From: Buddleja alternifolia
Lineage: Eukaryota; Streptophyta; Magnoliopsida; Lamiales; Scrophulariaceae
Direction: 5' to 3'
NCBI GenBank assembly: GCA_019426215.1
Contig: CM033393.1
Coordinates: 4,560,046 to 4,624,045 of the forward strand
Length of the DNA: 64,000 nt
Shown: positions 11,999 through 23,537 of the stretch, in pieces
Layout: each line of letters opens with the position of its first letter
How positions within the stretch are numbered: position 1 is the stretch's first letter
Notes under the pieces: generated by a model
The model's database searches: none
What the model saw: only the letters and a program-made list of their open reading frames with translations
What the model was told of the DNA's origin: nothing
Position numbers and translations under genes: made by a program

Positions 11999-12172
11999 TT
12001 TTTTACTTATGATTCTTTCATTTCAATTGTAAAATGCTTGTACTATGAAAAATATATATAAAATGCATTTTACAGCTGAAACATCTCGTTGAAGCTCAAA
12101 CTAACTTACTAACCTACGCTAACTCATACTTTAGGTATCTAACGCTTGAACTAAATAGGTATTGCCATCATC

Positions 12173-12185
12173 AAAAAGGGGGAAA
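12173..12185 (+). other. Polypurine tract of the Sirevirus
   Basis: AAAAAGGGGGAAA, ending two bases before the 3' LTR start at 12187. This is the plus-strand primer site for reverse transcription. Confidence 0.9.
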
Positions 12186-12186
12186 T

Positions 12187-12675
12187 TGTTAGGAATTTCA
12201 TGTTAGATGTTTTGATGATGACAAATAAGACTTCCTGTTAGACCCCGAAAAATGTAAGTATAAAAGCTTTCATAGAATATTGTGTATAAGTACCTGAAAG
12301 CTTATTTATCTTAGGTTTATAGTTTTTATCTTTGTAGAATTTTAGACTAAGAATGTGATACTAAATCACTAAGGAAAATTCTGGGTAAGTCTACCGAGTG
12401 ATAAAGTCGAAGATCAAGCGTCTGAAGCTACAGAAGATAAAGATCTCTTGAAGCGTCCGTCAAAACGTTTTAGAGACTATTCCAGGTTACAACTCCAGCG
12501 CTCAAATGCGAATGGATAACTCAGGCCGAATACTCAACACTAAGTCAATGATGAATTCTGAGTGAGCCTATCAAGACAAGATTGAAGAGTAAGCGTCTGA
12601 AATAAAGAGAAGAGACTCAGGATCAGTCCAAGCGTCTGTCCAATGCACGAGAAAAACTGTCCCCTTCAGCAAGCG
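12187..12675 (+). repeat. 3' LTR of the Sirevirus, truncated
   Basis: Matches the first part of the 5' LTR from TGTTAGGAATTTC to CAGCAAGCG, then stops abruptly. Over the shared part I see about four substitutions, two 1-base indels and one 25-base indel near 12590, where GAAGAG repeats flank the extra bases. About 1.36 kb of LTR, including the TATA box and the right end, is gone. Confidence 0.9.
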
Positions 12676-13146
12676 AAAATTGATCCGTACATGTAATGTA
12701 TCCTAAATTCCCTTAATTTTCTTTAAGTAATAACTAATAACAACGCATATGATTTATTTATTCTCTTAAGTTCGTGCAAAGAGCCACTTTAATCCTATAA
12801 AATTCCTAAAATCTTCGCTCTGCTACTTTTCTTTTCTCCATCCCACACAAACTATTAACTTGAAGAAAAAATGTGGCCCGTTCTAGTTAATTTACAATGG
12901 TATCCTAAACGGTTTCTTAATCACGGGTGAGAATTACTAATTGTACTAAAGACTAAAAAGGGACTAACTACAGGGTATCCAAATCAAATTTCTTAATCTA
13001 TGGTTCAAAAATCTTTTTTTTTTCCAACTTTCTAGTACAAAACCTAATTCACCTAAACCACTATTTATACTTATGATTATAGAGCACGTTTACCTTATCT
13101 TGACCCTATTAATTCAAAGATTGGATCCTATGCTCTGATACCACTC
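12676..13146 (-). mobile_element. Leader of gypsy-like element B
   Basis: Non-coding sequence abutting the primer-binding site of element B on the minus strand. Only this PBS-proximal leader of B survives; its coding region and polypurine side are missing from the window. It is joined without filler to the truncated Sirevirus 3' LTR. Confidence 0.7.
13132..13143 (-). other. Primer-binding site of element B
   Basis: The minus strand reads TGGTATCAGAGC, an exact initiator-Met tRNA type site, three bases from the LTR end (..GTGACA). This fixes the minus orientation of B. Confidence 0.88.
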
Positions 13147-14885
13147 TGTCACGCCCCCAAAATTGGGGTCGCGTGATGGCCATGTCCCCAAGCCCGAAAG
13201 GACTTAAAGACACGAAATCCAGAGGTTCAAAGCAATACTAAGAATAAAATCTAAAACTTCTCCTTTATTACAATTGCTCAAAAGTTCAGAAATAAAACAG
13301 GGTTTTCGTAAAAACGACAAAAATCCCAAAAACATTTATTTAATTCAAAAAATTCTAAAAGTAACATCCTACCTAATCACCATCTTCACCACCCCAAATA
13401 TTGTTCCTCGTCCTCCTATGACTCGACTAAACTTTCTGCAAAATTTAGAATCGTGGTATGAGCGACAAAGGTCGCCCAGTAAATAGTTCTAACGCCTTCT
13501 ACCGGTCTAGAGCATGTTAAGTATGTATACATTTTAAAAATTATGTGAAAGCATAAAACGAACTATTTTTGTTTTAAATCAAAGTAATTTATTAAAAGGG
13601 GTTTTGCAATTCAACAAAAACTTACATATATAGCATGTGATCGACTTTGTAGGCAAATCAAAATTTAAAATCACTTTATCAAATAACTTCAAATATACCA
13701 ATCTATCAAAGAATTTTTCTAATGCTCATGAATTTCTTAGAACCTAGTAGTAAACTTGATCAAGTCCTAGCTGTTTATCCCGCTAGGTAGGCCAAAACTG
13801 CTATTAATTCGCCGCAGTAGGCTCAAAGGTTCAAACACTGCTATTAATTCGCCGCAGGAGGCTCAAAGGTTCAAACACTGTATATTTAAAGCCCTACAGG
13901 AGGCCCGAAATTAATTCCTTACCAATAGATACTAATAACTCAGAGCATACGAATCATTCACAATTTCAAATGAAATGTTTTGACACAAGCAAATTGACCG
14001 TTTAGAAAACATAGATCACATGGTAGCAATTTTATATAAGAAAACTAAATCTAGCATGCTCAAGACCTATTTTAATATCAAAATAGTTTTACAAAATATA
14101 ACATGGAGTTTTGAAATAAATTTCACAAACAATAGAAGGGTAAAAACCACTTACTATTTTGAAACTCGATTTAGCTACACGTCTGTGGGGTTTTTCGGAT
14201 CCCACAACATTGGATTTACAAAGTAAGAACCTAATTGTTATCATAAAATACTATAGAGAAAACTAGGGTTTTTCAAAATATCTACCTCACCGTCAGCCCG
14301 AGCTTGAACAACAACAGCCTCCTCGGATTCTTCTAATGAACTTCCTAAGCCTAGCTAGATGAAATTTGAGGGAGAAATATGAATAAGAGGTGCAATTTTC
14401 GTATGCATAGGTGGGGGCTATTTATAGGGGAGTCTGGGGTTCAGTTAGAAGAGTTTGAGTAGGTTTCTAAGTCCCTAAGGTGTTAGATATGATGAGATAG
14501 GCTTAAATCCACTAGATTTGGTAGATTTGAGGTGATATGCTCATCTAAATCACGTGTTAATTAATATATCCGAAAATTCATTATTTAATTGAGAAAACAA
14601 GTAGAAAGATACATCTATATATAAATATAATTATTACTGATGATGCATTAAAAAATTTTGGATAAGCTTCAAATTGTTAGAGTTAAATTTTTGTTAGGAT
14701 TTGATAACAACAACTTAGATGTAGGGTTGTAACCAAGTTATATCCCTAGATTTTAGTTGATTCTAATATATCATTTTAAATAAGTTGGTAATATATATCT
14801 AAATATATATATATATATATATATATATTCTATTTAATAATAGCTTAATTGATAATTATATAAAATAAAGGGGCGGGGTGTTACA
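13147..14885 (-). mobile_element. LTR of gypsy-like element B, right copy (complete)
   Basis: Begins TGTCACGCCCCC and ends GGGGCGGGGTGTTACA, so both ends are TG..CA with near-palindromic C/G-rich termini; length 1739 bp. Bases 13279-13907 duplicate 1-629. It carries the 40-bp doublet at 13799-13878, a TATA box on the minus strand at 14419-14426 and a (TA)n tract at 14812-14829. LTRs ending GGGGCGTGACA next to a GAGTGGTATCAGAGC site are typical of plant Ty3/gypsy (Tekay/Del-like) elements. No pol sequence is present to prove that, so the lineage is inferred. Confidence 0.8.
14419..14426 (-). promoter_or_regulatory. TATA box of LTR B
   Basis: The minus strand reads TATAAATA in CCTATAAATAGCCCCC, about 460 bp from the outer LTR end, suggesting a U3 of that length. 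Confidence 0.6.
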
Positions 14886-15595
14886 AAAATTAACTACTTG
14901 AGTCACTAGACCAACATTGGTGATAAGTGATGTATATAAATATAAAATAAAATACACTTATTTCAAAGAATGAACCAAGGTAGAATTTTCTTAAAAAACT
15001 TAGTCATAGTTATAACTTAAAAGAACGGGTCATTATCACTCCTCAATAAAGTGATTAATAATGGAGTTTGTCTATTGTTCTCTTTTCAACCCACTTGTTT
15101 CAACTCTAATTATAATCTAAATTTAGAATGGGAGGCTATGTTTAGGTGTAATTTTTATTTCATTTTCAACTATAATTTTTTAAAATGTATAGGGGATGAA
15201 TTTTTTTTATTTTTGTGTGAAAAAGTAGATATATTTCGTTATGTTTTTTAAAAATAGTTTGAATTGTTGATTGATGGGGCATGAAATAATTGAGTTAGTA
15301 AACAGTAATAATTTTGTGAAACAATGTGTGAGGAGAGAGAAACCAATAAAAATTGTGAGGAAGAGAGAAAATTGATAAATGGGAAGTGAGAGAAATATGA
15401 TGAAAAATGTAATTTGAAAAATTGTTGAAATTTGCTTGGAAATGCGAAAATGAAAATGAGTATATTTTCAGTTAAAATAATGTAAACTATGTATTTTCGT
15501 TTTCAGGTGAAAATGAAAACCAAAAAAACAAATTAAAACACATGCAAACAAGCCCTCATAAATCTCGATGTGTTGGATTAAAATTCTAACATAGG
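14886..15595. other. AT-rich gene-free stretch, possible degenerate MITE
   Basis: No gene. The segment 15136-15554 starts GGCTATGTTTAGGTG and ends CATGCAAACAAGCCC. Inverted, the right end reads GGGCTTGTTTGCATG, a loose match to Tourist-like ends. The inverted-repeat match is weak and no target duplication is clear. Confidence 0.3.
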
Positions 15596-15905
15596 GATAA
15601 TATCACTTTTGGTTCCTCGTGTTTAATATTAGGATCACTTTACTCTTTTATGTTTAAATCATGTATCTAGCATCTCTAATATTCGATTTTGTTTTACTTA
15701 ATTCCTTTTAGATACTTTTACCCTTAAATGTGAATATGCGTTGATCACATGAAAGTACTAAAGTTAAATAAACTTTTAAGAGTATACATGTTCAAAATAA
15801 TTTAAATGGAACCAAACTAGAATGTTGGAATGCTAGTCACAATTTAAATATGAGAAATTAAAGTGATTCTAACATTAAACATGCGGAACCAAAAGTGACA
15901 CAACA
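15596..15905. mobile_element. MITE with ~100-bp terminal inverted repeats
   Basis: The left arm starts ATCACTTTTGGTTCC at 15603. The right arm ends with its complement, GGAACCAAAAGTGAC, at 15885-15899. Pairing continues inward for about 100 bp with scattered mismatches (ATTAGGATCACTTTA versus GTTAGAATCACTTTA). Outer ends are uncertain by a few bases; superfamily not assigned. Confidence 0.6.
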
Positions 15906-15919
15906 ATTTTCTTTAATCA

Positions 15920-15967
15920 TGTAAAAGAGAAGGGCTTTTTTTTTTGGATAAATTGTAAAAGAGAAGG
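15920..15967 (-). mobile_element. 20-bp poly-A-tailed insertion with 14-bp duplication
   Basis: TGTAAAAGAGAAGG occurs at 15920-15933 and 15954-15967. The 20 bases between contain T10 followed by GGATAAAT; on the minus strand this is ATTTATCC plus A10. This looks like an extremely 5'-truncated LINE insertion with its target-site duplication. Confidence 0.55.
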
Positions 15968-16454
15968 ATTGAAACATACCATTCTGTTATCTATCAACTT
16001 TGATGGAATAGAATGTATTCACTTAACTTTTGAATCATACATATATATACATATGGTACAATTTTGAATCGGATTAATTTGTTAATTGTGTATCAAACCT
16101 AATCATTTTTTTCATTTCTACCGTTTTCAGGTCATATTTTATTGTTTGTGTGAGAATAAAAATAGTATTGTGGTTAGTTGGGTAAACATTTGAAGTTAGG
16201 AGTGGTATAGGCACGCCATGACGTTAAAAAATCAAAGAAATATTTGGTTTATAATTATTATTTTTTTGAACAAAGGTTAGATTATTTTCATAACTATAAA
16301 ATGGATTAAAAGAATATATATTAATTTTTAAGGAACTTCATAAACTTTATCCAAATCTTAATAATTGAAAACGAATTATATAGAAACCATGTAACTCTTT
16401 GCTAGTTTTGACGTAATGTACGTGCTGTCCTCAGAAATATGTGTGTACATATAT

Positions 16455-17022
16455 GGGGTAAAAATAGTAACTACTCATCCCAATTTTTTGTGTTTTTAGA
16501 TTTTTTATATAAATTATTTTTTTTTTTTACATTTTATTATATGAACTACATTAGTTTTTACACTTTTTATATAAATTGTCTTTTATTACACTTTTTTTTC
16601 TGAACTACACGGACTTTTACAAAATCTTGTACATTTAGTATTTTCAGACGGAATATTCGTCGGAATTCCATTACATACATTGCATGTGACTCTTTTAAGG
16701 ATAAAAATTAGATTTCATGACCCTTGTAGTTCACTATTTTTACCATTTTAAGTTGAAATGACATTTTAAATAGTATAAGTCAAAATAGTGAAACCACAAA
16801 AAATATTGTTTTCACTGATAAAATCTCGTTTTTACCCTTAAAGAGGTTACATGTGATGCATGTAATGGAATCAGGCAGAATATTCCACCTATTCCACCGA
16901 AAATGCTAAAATATAAAATTCTATAAAAATAGTGTAGTTTAGATAAGAAAATGTAATATAATAATGTTTTTACAGAAAAGTGCAAAACGCAAAAAATCTG
17001 AATGGTTTACTGTCTTTACCCC
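16455..17022. mobile_element. Palindromic MITE, 568 bp, MULE-like ends
   Basis: Starts GGGGTAAAAATAGTAA and ends TTTACTGTCTTTACCCC. The two halves pair along most of their length; for example GTAATGGA-type blocks near 16670 and 16860 are mutual complements. The flanks are TACATATAT and TATATATAC, which may be a degraded 9-bp duplication. Non-coding. Confidence 0.6.
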
Positions 17023-18089
17023 TATATATATACAACACTTCATGCAATATAAATAATTCTGATATCTCCAATAAAAATTTTAACTCGCGGCTCGACCACA
17101 CTAAATGTACTTATAAGGTGAAAACCTAACACTTAGTCACCCAAGATAATATTGTTTCTCTTATGCACTACAGCAGTAGCTATTTGTTTGGTCCTTTCCT
17201 ACCCCTAGTTCCGACCAGTGTGGTCTTGAGTATATATATAGGATTTACTTTAATGTTGAAATGATTTATCAATGATACATGCATATTTAGTAAGTGCTTT
17301 GTACCAAAAAAAAAAAAAAAAATTTAGTAAGTGCTAGTTTTCTGATTAATAGCTCTTGTTAGAGTATTTTCGTAATTCAAATATTTGAATTGTGATTTTC
17401 AATATTTTATTATATGTAAAAATATTTAACAAAAAAAGTATTTAATGTAAAATAGCAAAAATGTCGAGACAATAGTCACTTTTTATTAAACAAAAAAAAT
17501 CTCCTAAGAATTCTTTGATCTAGTAAACGTACGCTTTTTCGTTAAATTGATTCATAATGCACGACTAACAAACTACCTAGGATCGCTCTAAGACTGACAT
17601 TCTATTTTATTTTATGTTCAATTTTCTATTGACAAATTTATACAACAATTTGATTTCCAACTAGTGCAAAAATTTATATAACTCAAAATCATATCGTAAT
17701 CACCCTACTTGCCATCCAACCAAGACCACCACCAAGTTCTTCTTTACATGAAGAAATAAGAAAAGAAGAAAAATAATACTTCACCTCAAACGGAAGAAAA
17801 ATTAAAAAGGAGAAAAATGAACGAAAATATAGGAAGGTATGATTGGGAAGTCGCGTTATATTGAAAGGGTAAATGTTACATTTTATTATTTAGTGGTGTA
17901 GTATGTCTACCAAAAAAGATTTTTTTTTTCAAAACTATTATTAAAATAAAAACATGCACTCCTTAAAATGATCGAAATTGAGATTATTTTTAAACTTCCC
18001 AATAACAATCGGGACAATCATCTGAGCTATGTCTTCTTGATCAATAACACTTGTCACAATTTCGTGGATGCATTAGCTTTTCTTTTACA

Positions 18090-18091
<2 letters not shown>
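17023..18091. other. AT-rich stretch without genes
   Basis: Nothing supportable except the short tailed insertion at 17286-17335. Open frames are short and uninterrupted only by chance. Confidence 0.6.
17286..17335 (+). mobile_element. TTGTACC-A18 insertion with 13-bp duplication
   Basis: TTTAGTAAGTGCT at 17286-17298 is repeated exactly at 17323-17335. Between them lie TTGTACC and 18 adenines. This is the structure expected for an extreme 5' truncation of a LINE or a SINE-like retroposon. Confidence 0.65.

Positions 18092-18131
<40 letters not shown>
18092..18131. repeat. (TA)20 microsatellite
   Basis: About 40 bp of pure alternating AT. It produces spurious Tyr-Ile ORFs on both strands. 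Shorter (TA)n tracts lie at 14812-14829, 20600-20625, 31012-31048, 31781-31803, 36329-36347 and 43434-43453. Confidence 0.95.
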
Positions 18132-18133
<2 letters not shown>

Positions 18134-18291
18134 TGGACGCCCCTCTTCATGTATTGATATTTGTATTAGAATTAATATATTGATGTTATGGCGCAATTTT
18201 CCCAGATTTTTTAAATTTGGTCCACTTCTTGATGGAGATTTGTGAAAATTGACAATTAAAATATTTAATAAAGTTTCATAGGTCATGATGG

Positions 18292-18332
18292 AAAGCGACC
18301 ATGAATTGCATCAAAAAAAAAAGCGACCATGA
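18292..18332 (+). mobile_element. ATTGCATC-poly-A insertion with 13-bp duplication
   Basis: AAAGCGACCATGA at 18292-18304 is repeated at 18320-18332. The 15-base insert is ATTGCATC followed by adenines. It has the same architecture as the insertion at 17286-17335. Confidence 0.6.
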
Positions 18333-20166
18333 GTTAAAGTGAAAACTTGAATAATTGGCTAGTGACGCCACAGGAAAAATAATATTAATAATAAGATATT
18401 TAATGATAACATCGAAAGTTATTGCAGACGTCTATTTCCTTTTGACTATCATGACAAATCTACAGTGACAAAGTCCTAAATCAGTGTGGTTATTTTCAAT
18501 TTTACAGATTATCATTAAACATGTTTTACTAATTAATTGCGAAAATGACAATTATTTATACGCATTTTTTATGTCTTAATGTCTAACAGTGATAATTCAT
18601 ATACGATTTTTGTTACTTGAAAAATGTGGAAATATTATTGTAACAGAACAAAAAAAATTGTCACGCAATGTATATAATTAGTGTTAGTTTTATATTTTTA
18701 TTTTAATATCTTGTGACCAATATTCTTCATTCTTGCATTATGAAATAATTAAGTGCGCCATCATCTCTCAAAGTATCTATTAAAGATAAATAATTTTGTA
18801 TTTCATAATTAATAATTACGATTACGATTACTAACTATTAAAAACTATTATCGAAAAAGGTAAATACTCACCTTTAATTTGATGGATTTTGAGCTCGAGA
18901 CCTTATAAACTTTGGGTCTTTTATTTAATTTTTGTGCTCGTCCACCTTAAAGTCGATTCTAAAGTCCTAAATAATCATTTTCAACAATAATTACGTAACG
19001 CGAATATGTCAATTATTGGGACCATATGTGGTCGGACCACCTTAGTGCTTTTTAACATAATACGAAAAGAATAAGAGCATTAAACGTGTGATTTAGACAG
19101 CCTATGGCAAACCAATTTAGGCATTTTATGTCGTCATTTGTAGGAATTCCCTCTTATTAACATCATCAAAACGAATCTCCAAGTGTTAGGTTCTCACTTC
19201 TTTGCTAGTCCACTTTTTTGTTAATTTATTTTTGCTCTCAATTTTGTATTGATAATAAACATAGCTAGGACAAATTAAAGGCCTATATTAAGCTTGTTTG
19301 ATGCTCTAGTGCCAAATAATTTACCTTTGGTAATTAGTACATTAGTTAATGTGATTAGTAGAAAATTTTAGCCCAAATTTGATTTGTCGCAATAGAAAAT
19401 TATAATATTGATCTTACATAGGATATGACCTGTTGCAATTTCATTCGCATTACAAAATTGCAAGAGTAGTCTCATAGAAGAAGAAAAGCTTTGAAAATTT
19501 GACCCCTTTTTGTCAAAATATGGAAGGCATATCATAACCTTTGCTTGCACATAACCTTAGTTCTCATGAATTGGTTATGATATGCCTTAATTTGAGTGAA
19601 TTGCGTGTAAATAAAAGTCTATGTTATTAAAGCTTGTATAAAATTGTATATTTGCTCAAATTTGAATTATTGTAGTCTATCAAAATTGCGGTAAAAATGT
19701 AATTGCTATCAACTCGTTATTATTATTTTTTAGGAGTGTGAATCAATTATTTATATAATATATGAAAATTCACAAACATGTGATATATTGTCTCGACTGG
19801 TTTATATTATGAGTTTTTTTAACTTTTATTGAATAATAAGACTTGCTATGTGATTGATTTTTTATACAACTAAATGTCAAAAGAAAACTTCTCCGTGATA
19901 TATGCATAATTCTGGTGATAGTATTTGGATATGAAAAATAAGAAACATTGAAATCGATAAATATCTCCCTTCTTTTTTATAATTACGGTGATAAATAATT
20001 AATACTAGTTTGAGACCATCTCAAAAATGAGATTCCATTCAATTCAAATACATTATTGATGTCTCCTACCAACTTAGCTCATAGCCGTGACATGGTTGTT
20101 GCATGCAAAGCCACGTTTGCAACAAGTTATTGCTTTAGATTTGTAAAGATTTTTATACTAGCAAAT
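18333..20166. other. AT-rich stretch without genes; one strong hairpin
   Basis: No gene is supported. A perfect 16-bp stem pairs AAGGCATATCATAACC (19524-19539) with its complement (19573-19588) across a 33-base loop. The surrounding 150 bp on each side pair only loosely, so this may be the core of an old MITE. Confidence 0.45.
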
Positions 20167-20592
20167 AGGAATAATTAGGTCACAACTCACACCTAGTCTA
20201 CTAGGAAGAATAAGAAGTACATAATTGTGAAAATTATAGTTTATCAACAAAATACCACAAAGTAGATGCGGAAATTAACCGTGTCAAGCTAAGTAATGTA
20301 TTATTCTAGTTTATTTGAATTTTTGTCGCACTTCAAAAATTATATTTGATTGTTAACAAAGTTGAACTTGAAGGAGACATAATATAACAAAACACAAATC
20401 GAGCTTGACTAACTTAATATATTTTTTTTTTATCATTTTTGAACTAATAGAGTGGAGCTCGAAACAAGCTTTAAATGTGTAAAACAATTAAACTGGTGAT
20501 AGGAAATTAGGAATAATTAAACACCCAGTCTACTGGCAATAAAAAGTAAATAATTGAGAAGAATATAATTTTATCAACAAATACCACAAAAG
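20167..20592 (+). repeat. Diverged ~90-bp direct repeat
   Basis: 20167-20262 and 20508-20592 share AGGAATAATTA, CCTAGTCTACT/CCCAGTCTACT and TTATCAACAA(A)TACCACAAA in the same order and strand. A (TA)13 tract follows the second copy. Origin unknown. Confidence 0.6.
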
Positions 20593-22738
20593 CCATCTTA
20601 ATATATATATATATATATATATATTACATAAAATAAAAAGAATATTATGTTTGTCATCTATCATGTAAGAGCGATTCTGAGAATCTTGCAATTTTGAATT
20701 TGAATACAATTGCAATCGATAGTGTCATATAATATTCGTAATTCATACCACATGAATATTTGTCATCGTAGCACAACTTTAAACGTGACAGCTTGTAAGA
20801 ATGATTCGTAATCGTCAAGATTAAATCTAAGAAGCAAAGAAAATAAACTCTATATCGCATACGATAACTAGTTATGTAATTTACCTAAAATTACAAGTAT
20901 TAGTAAGTATGTAATTCAAAGTACTCCACAAGTATGTTTTGTGTAGGATACAGTGTACACGTTTTTTGGTGTACTAAAAGAAAAAAAGAAAAATTTGTAC
21001 AAAGCGAACACGTCATTTGGAGTATCCAATAGGGAAAAAATTAATTTGTGTTTATCTTCCATTTTATGTTTATTCCTTTTTTTCAGTTAAAATATGAGCT
21101 GATCCCATTAAAATGTAAAACGATGATTAAATAGATATGACCTTGAACACATAATGGATTTGTTTAGAAGTACTTTTTCAATGGAAGTCCATTTGTAAAA
21201 ATATTACTTATTTGGTAATGAAATTCAAAAAGACTTGTCGATTAAGTCACTTCTCCGGACTTTTTTTTTCCAACACTTCTACGAGAAGTCACATAATTGT
21301 ACGTAATTTTGCCAAACACTTTATATTTCTAAAAAGCATTTATTTGAAATGTCAATTTTGAAAAGCTCATCCTACAAATGGACTTATTAATTAAAAAGTG
21401 AATCCAAACACACTCAAATTATTCGTGTATTTTTTTTGCAACATTGATTTTCTAATATTTGAAATTTATATATCTATATATAGTTATTGTTATTCAACTA
21501 TAATCTGTTTTGAACTTATATATTTGAAAAATCACTAATTTTATAGTATATAAACTATGAAATGGATAAAGTGCTTGAACTATAGATATATAATGGTAAT
21601 ATATAAATTTTTTTTACTTTAGTTTTAGGTTTTATTTACTATATATATATTCTTTTACGTTATTTTCAATATATATATATATACTCGTTTTCCTATGAAG
21701 TATACAGACATATCCTATATGTACTATATTCTTTATTATTAAGCACATCTATATCATATTCGAGCATCATAAGAATGCATCAAAAAGTGAAGCACTATTA
21801 GTTAATTAATTTTCTCTTTTGGAACACATTCCGGTTATGTTTGGTTCTTGAATTTTAGCAAGGAAAAGGAAAAGAAAAATAAGAATGACCAGAAAGTAAA
21901 GCACAAAGTATTATAAATTGAAGAACGCATAATACTTTCCTTTTCTTTTTACTCGCCAAAATCCAAGAACCAAATCAAGTGACAAACCAAAGGGAAACCC
22001 TTTTCTTTTCCTTCTTTTACCTTATTAATCTATCAATCTAATTATTTGTTCTTGCCAATCTCACGTACTAACATTATTCTAATTTCTAGTCACTCTTATC
22101 AAATAGGTGGTACATAATTTATTGGGCAGTTAACTCATTGTTGGAACCCATTAAAGGCCTACAATTTTGGGTTAAGTCCTAGTTCTAATTGGGCCTACAA
22201 TTTTGAATTTAAGTTGAATATTTTTTAAAATGTAATAATTGTAAAGAAAAGTACTTCTCAACTACATGGTAAAATTAATGTCCTATAATTTTACATTAAA
22301 GAGGTACTGGGTTCAGATCTTACTGCGTGTAAAAAAATTCTACTTAAAGATAAAAAAAGTTAAGGAAAAATATTGTTTCCTTCCGTTTTTCTGTAAAATG
22401 AAATAGGCACATGTTACAAATAGACTGTGAAAAAGAAAAGAAAGAAAAACAGCAAGAAAAAAAAATTAAGTATAGTTAAATGAAACAAGAATCAAACTCA
22501 AGATTTACGGTTTACCATATAGACATAACTCAGTCCGAATCTTCTGTTGGACACTTGTGTAAGATATAAATACACAACCAATGTATATAATGCAGAGAAA
22601 GTAAAAAAAATCTACCACTATATCTGATCAATTGTGTATACATTTAAACCATATTTATACGTATAACATGATATATGACATAATCGTGGTACTATGCTCT
22701 ACTCTTTTTAGAGAATACTGGGTTTGGTCAAAAAAATC
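20593..22738. other. AT-rich stretch with two small foldback MITEs
   Basis: 21154-21413 is flanked by GGATTTGTTTAGAAG and its approximate inverse GTGAATCCAAACACAC, with GTCCATTTGTA / TACAAATGGAC inside. 21839-21973 starts GTTTGGTTCTTGAATTTT and ends AAAATCCAAGAACCAAA, pairing over about 38 bp with an intervening AAGGAAAAGGAAAAG / CTTTCCTTTTC. Target duplications are not clear for either. No genes. Confidence 0.45.
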
Positions 22739-22871
22739 TATGTTAGATCGAATCCAATGGTCATATCGTTTACCCAATATGGTATATTGTGTGCGGTCTC
22801 CACATACATTTAATTATGTGAAGAGATAGACACAAAATACACAATCAATCATTGAACTTGATTTGACATAG
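22739..22871. mobile_element. ~133-bp MITE, family copy 1
   Basis: Ends TATGTTAGATCGAATCCAAT and ATTGAACTTGATTTGACATA are approximate inverted repeats. The same type of ends and internal TGTG..GG.CCCAC segment recur at 52974-53111. Confidence 0.45.
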
Positions 22872-22989
22872 AATTACCCAATTTGGTCCTAGCTCCCAAC
22901 CTCTCAACAGAAAAAGATTAAAAAAAATGAAGAAAACAAAAATCAAAGTCTAAACATAGCGAGCTATAGCTCCTAAGGGCCTCTCCAAT

Positions 22990-23130
22990 GGAGAGCTATT
23001 TTGTAGCTTTTAGCTCCAAAATAGCTCTCCAATGGAGAGCTATTTCCCTGCGCTAAAATAGCGCAGGGGAACAGTGCAGCGCTATATTTAGCGCTGCACT
23101 GTAGCTCAGCGCTATTTTTAGCGCTGAGCT
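22990..23130. repeat. Four consecutive hairpins, left end of Harbinger 1
   Basis: Stems in order: 22990-23030 (GGAGAGCTATTTT with complement), 23046-23068 (CCCTGCGCTA), 23071-23102 (ACAGTGCAGCGCTA) and 23103-23130 (AGCTCAGCGCTA). The last three are perfect palindromes with loops of a few bases, and each contains GCGCTA next to the loop. The same row is at 25867-26007. Confidence 0.95.
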
Positions 23131-23480
23131 ACTTTTTTTTTTTAATTTTTTTTTGTCTTTTTTTTCCTTTCATTTTCACCCCCAAAGTTTTGTAATTAGT
23201 CATTTCAGCCCTTTATTTCATTTCACACCCTTTCATTTTAGCCCCTTTATTTTGTATTTATCTTTTTTCTTGTTTTTTTCAATTAATGTATATATTATTT
23301 TAATTTAACCAAAAGAATAAACATTTAACTAAAAGTAGTACAAAATGCATGTTCCATAATTTAAAACATTTAAAATCAACTTCAACATAGAACAATGTTA
23401 CATAAATACCTAAAATTACACAATTGAAAGGGAAACATACATAATACAAGATAAATAGAGCATAAAAAAACAACAATAAT

Positions 23481-23520
23481 TTAAAATGGTGGTAAATCGG
23501 ATCCACTTCCTCCCCCAAAA
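23481..23520 (-). pseudogene. Stub of Harbinger Myb-like gene
   Basis: The last 13 codons including TAA of the gene complete at 26358-27435 remain (ending GSGSDLPPF), then sequence jumps to the intergenic repeat region. This marks the left breakpoint of the deletion in element 1. Confidence 0.85.
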
Positions 23521-23537
23521 TGGTGGTAAAAAAACAA

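Larger units (their letters stand above)
630..12675 (+). mobile_element. Sirevirus-like Ty1/copia retrotransposon, defective
   Basis: A 12-kb element in sense orientation. In order it has a 5' LTR (630-2477), a primer-binding site, gag, protease-integrase-reverse transcriptase-RNase H remains in copia order, a non-coding spacer, a long env-like ORF with coiled coil, a polypurine tract and a truncated 3' LTR. The long post-pol env-like region, large gag with a zinc knuckle followed by a coiled coil, and LTRs near 1.85 kb fit the SIRE/Maximus (Sirevirus) lineage. The preserved LTR segments are about 99% alike apart from indels, so insertion looks fairly recent. Even so, pol has stops, frameshifts and an internal deletion, so this copy cannot be autonomous. 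It sits inside the left LTR of element B; its right-hand target duplication was lost in a deletion. Confidence 0.9.

Noticed and set aside
15136..15554. Clear Tourist MITE
   Set aside because: Terminal match is loose and no TAA/TTA duplication is visible; kept only as a possible degenerate element.
18041..18286. Overlapping ORFs with runs of Tyr-Ile on both strands
   Set aside because: They are translations of the (TA)20 microsatellite; no domain or start context.
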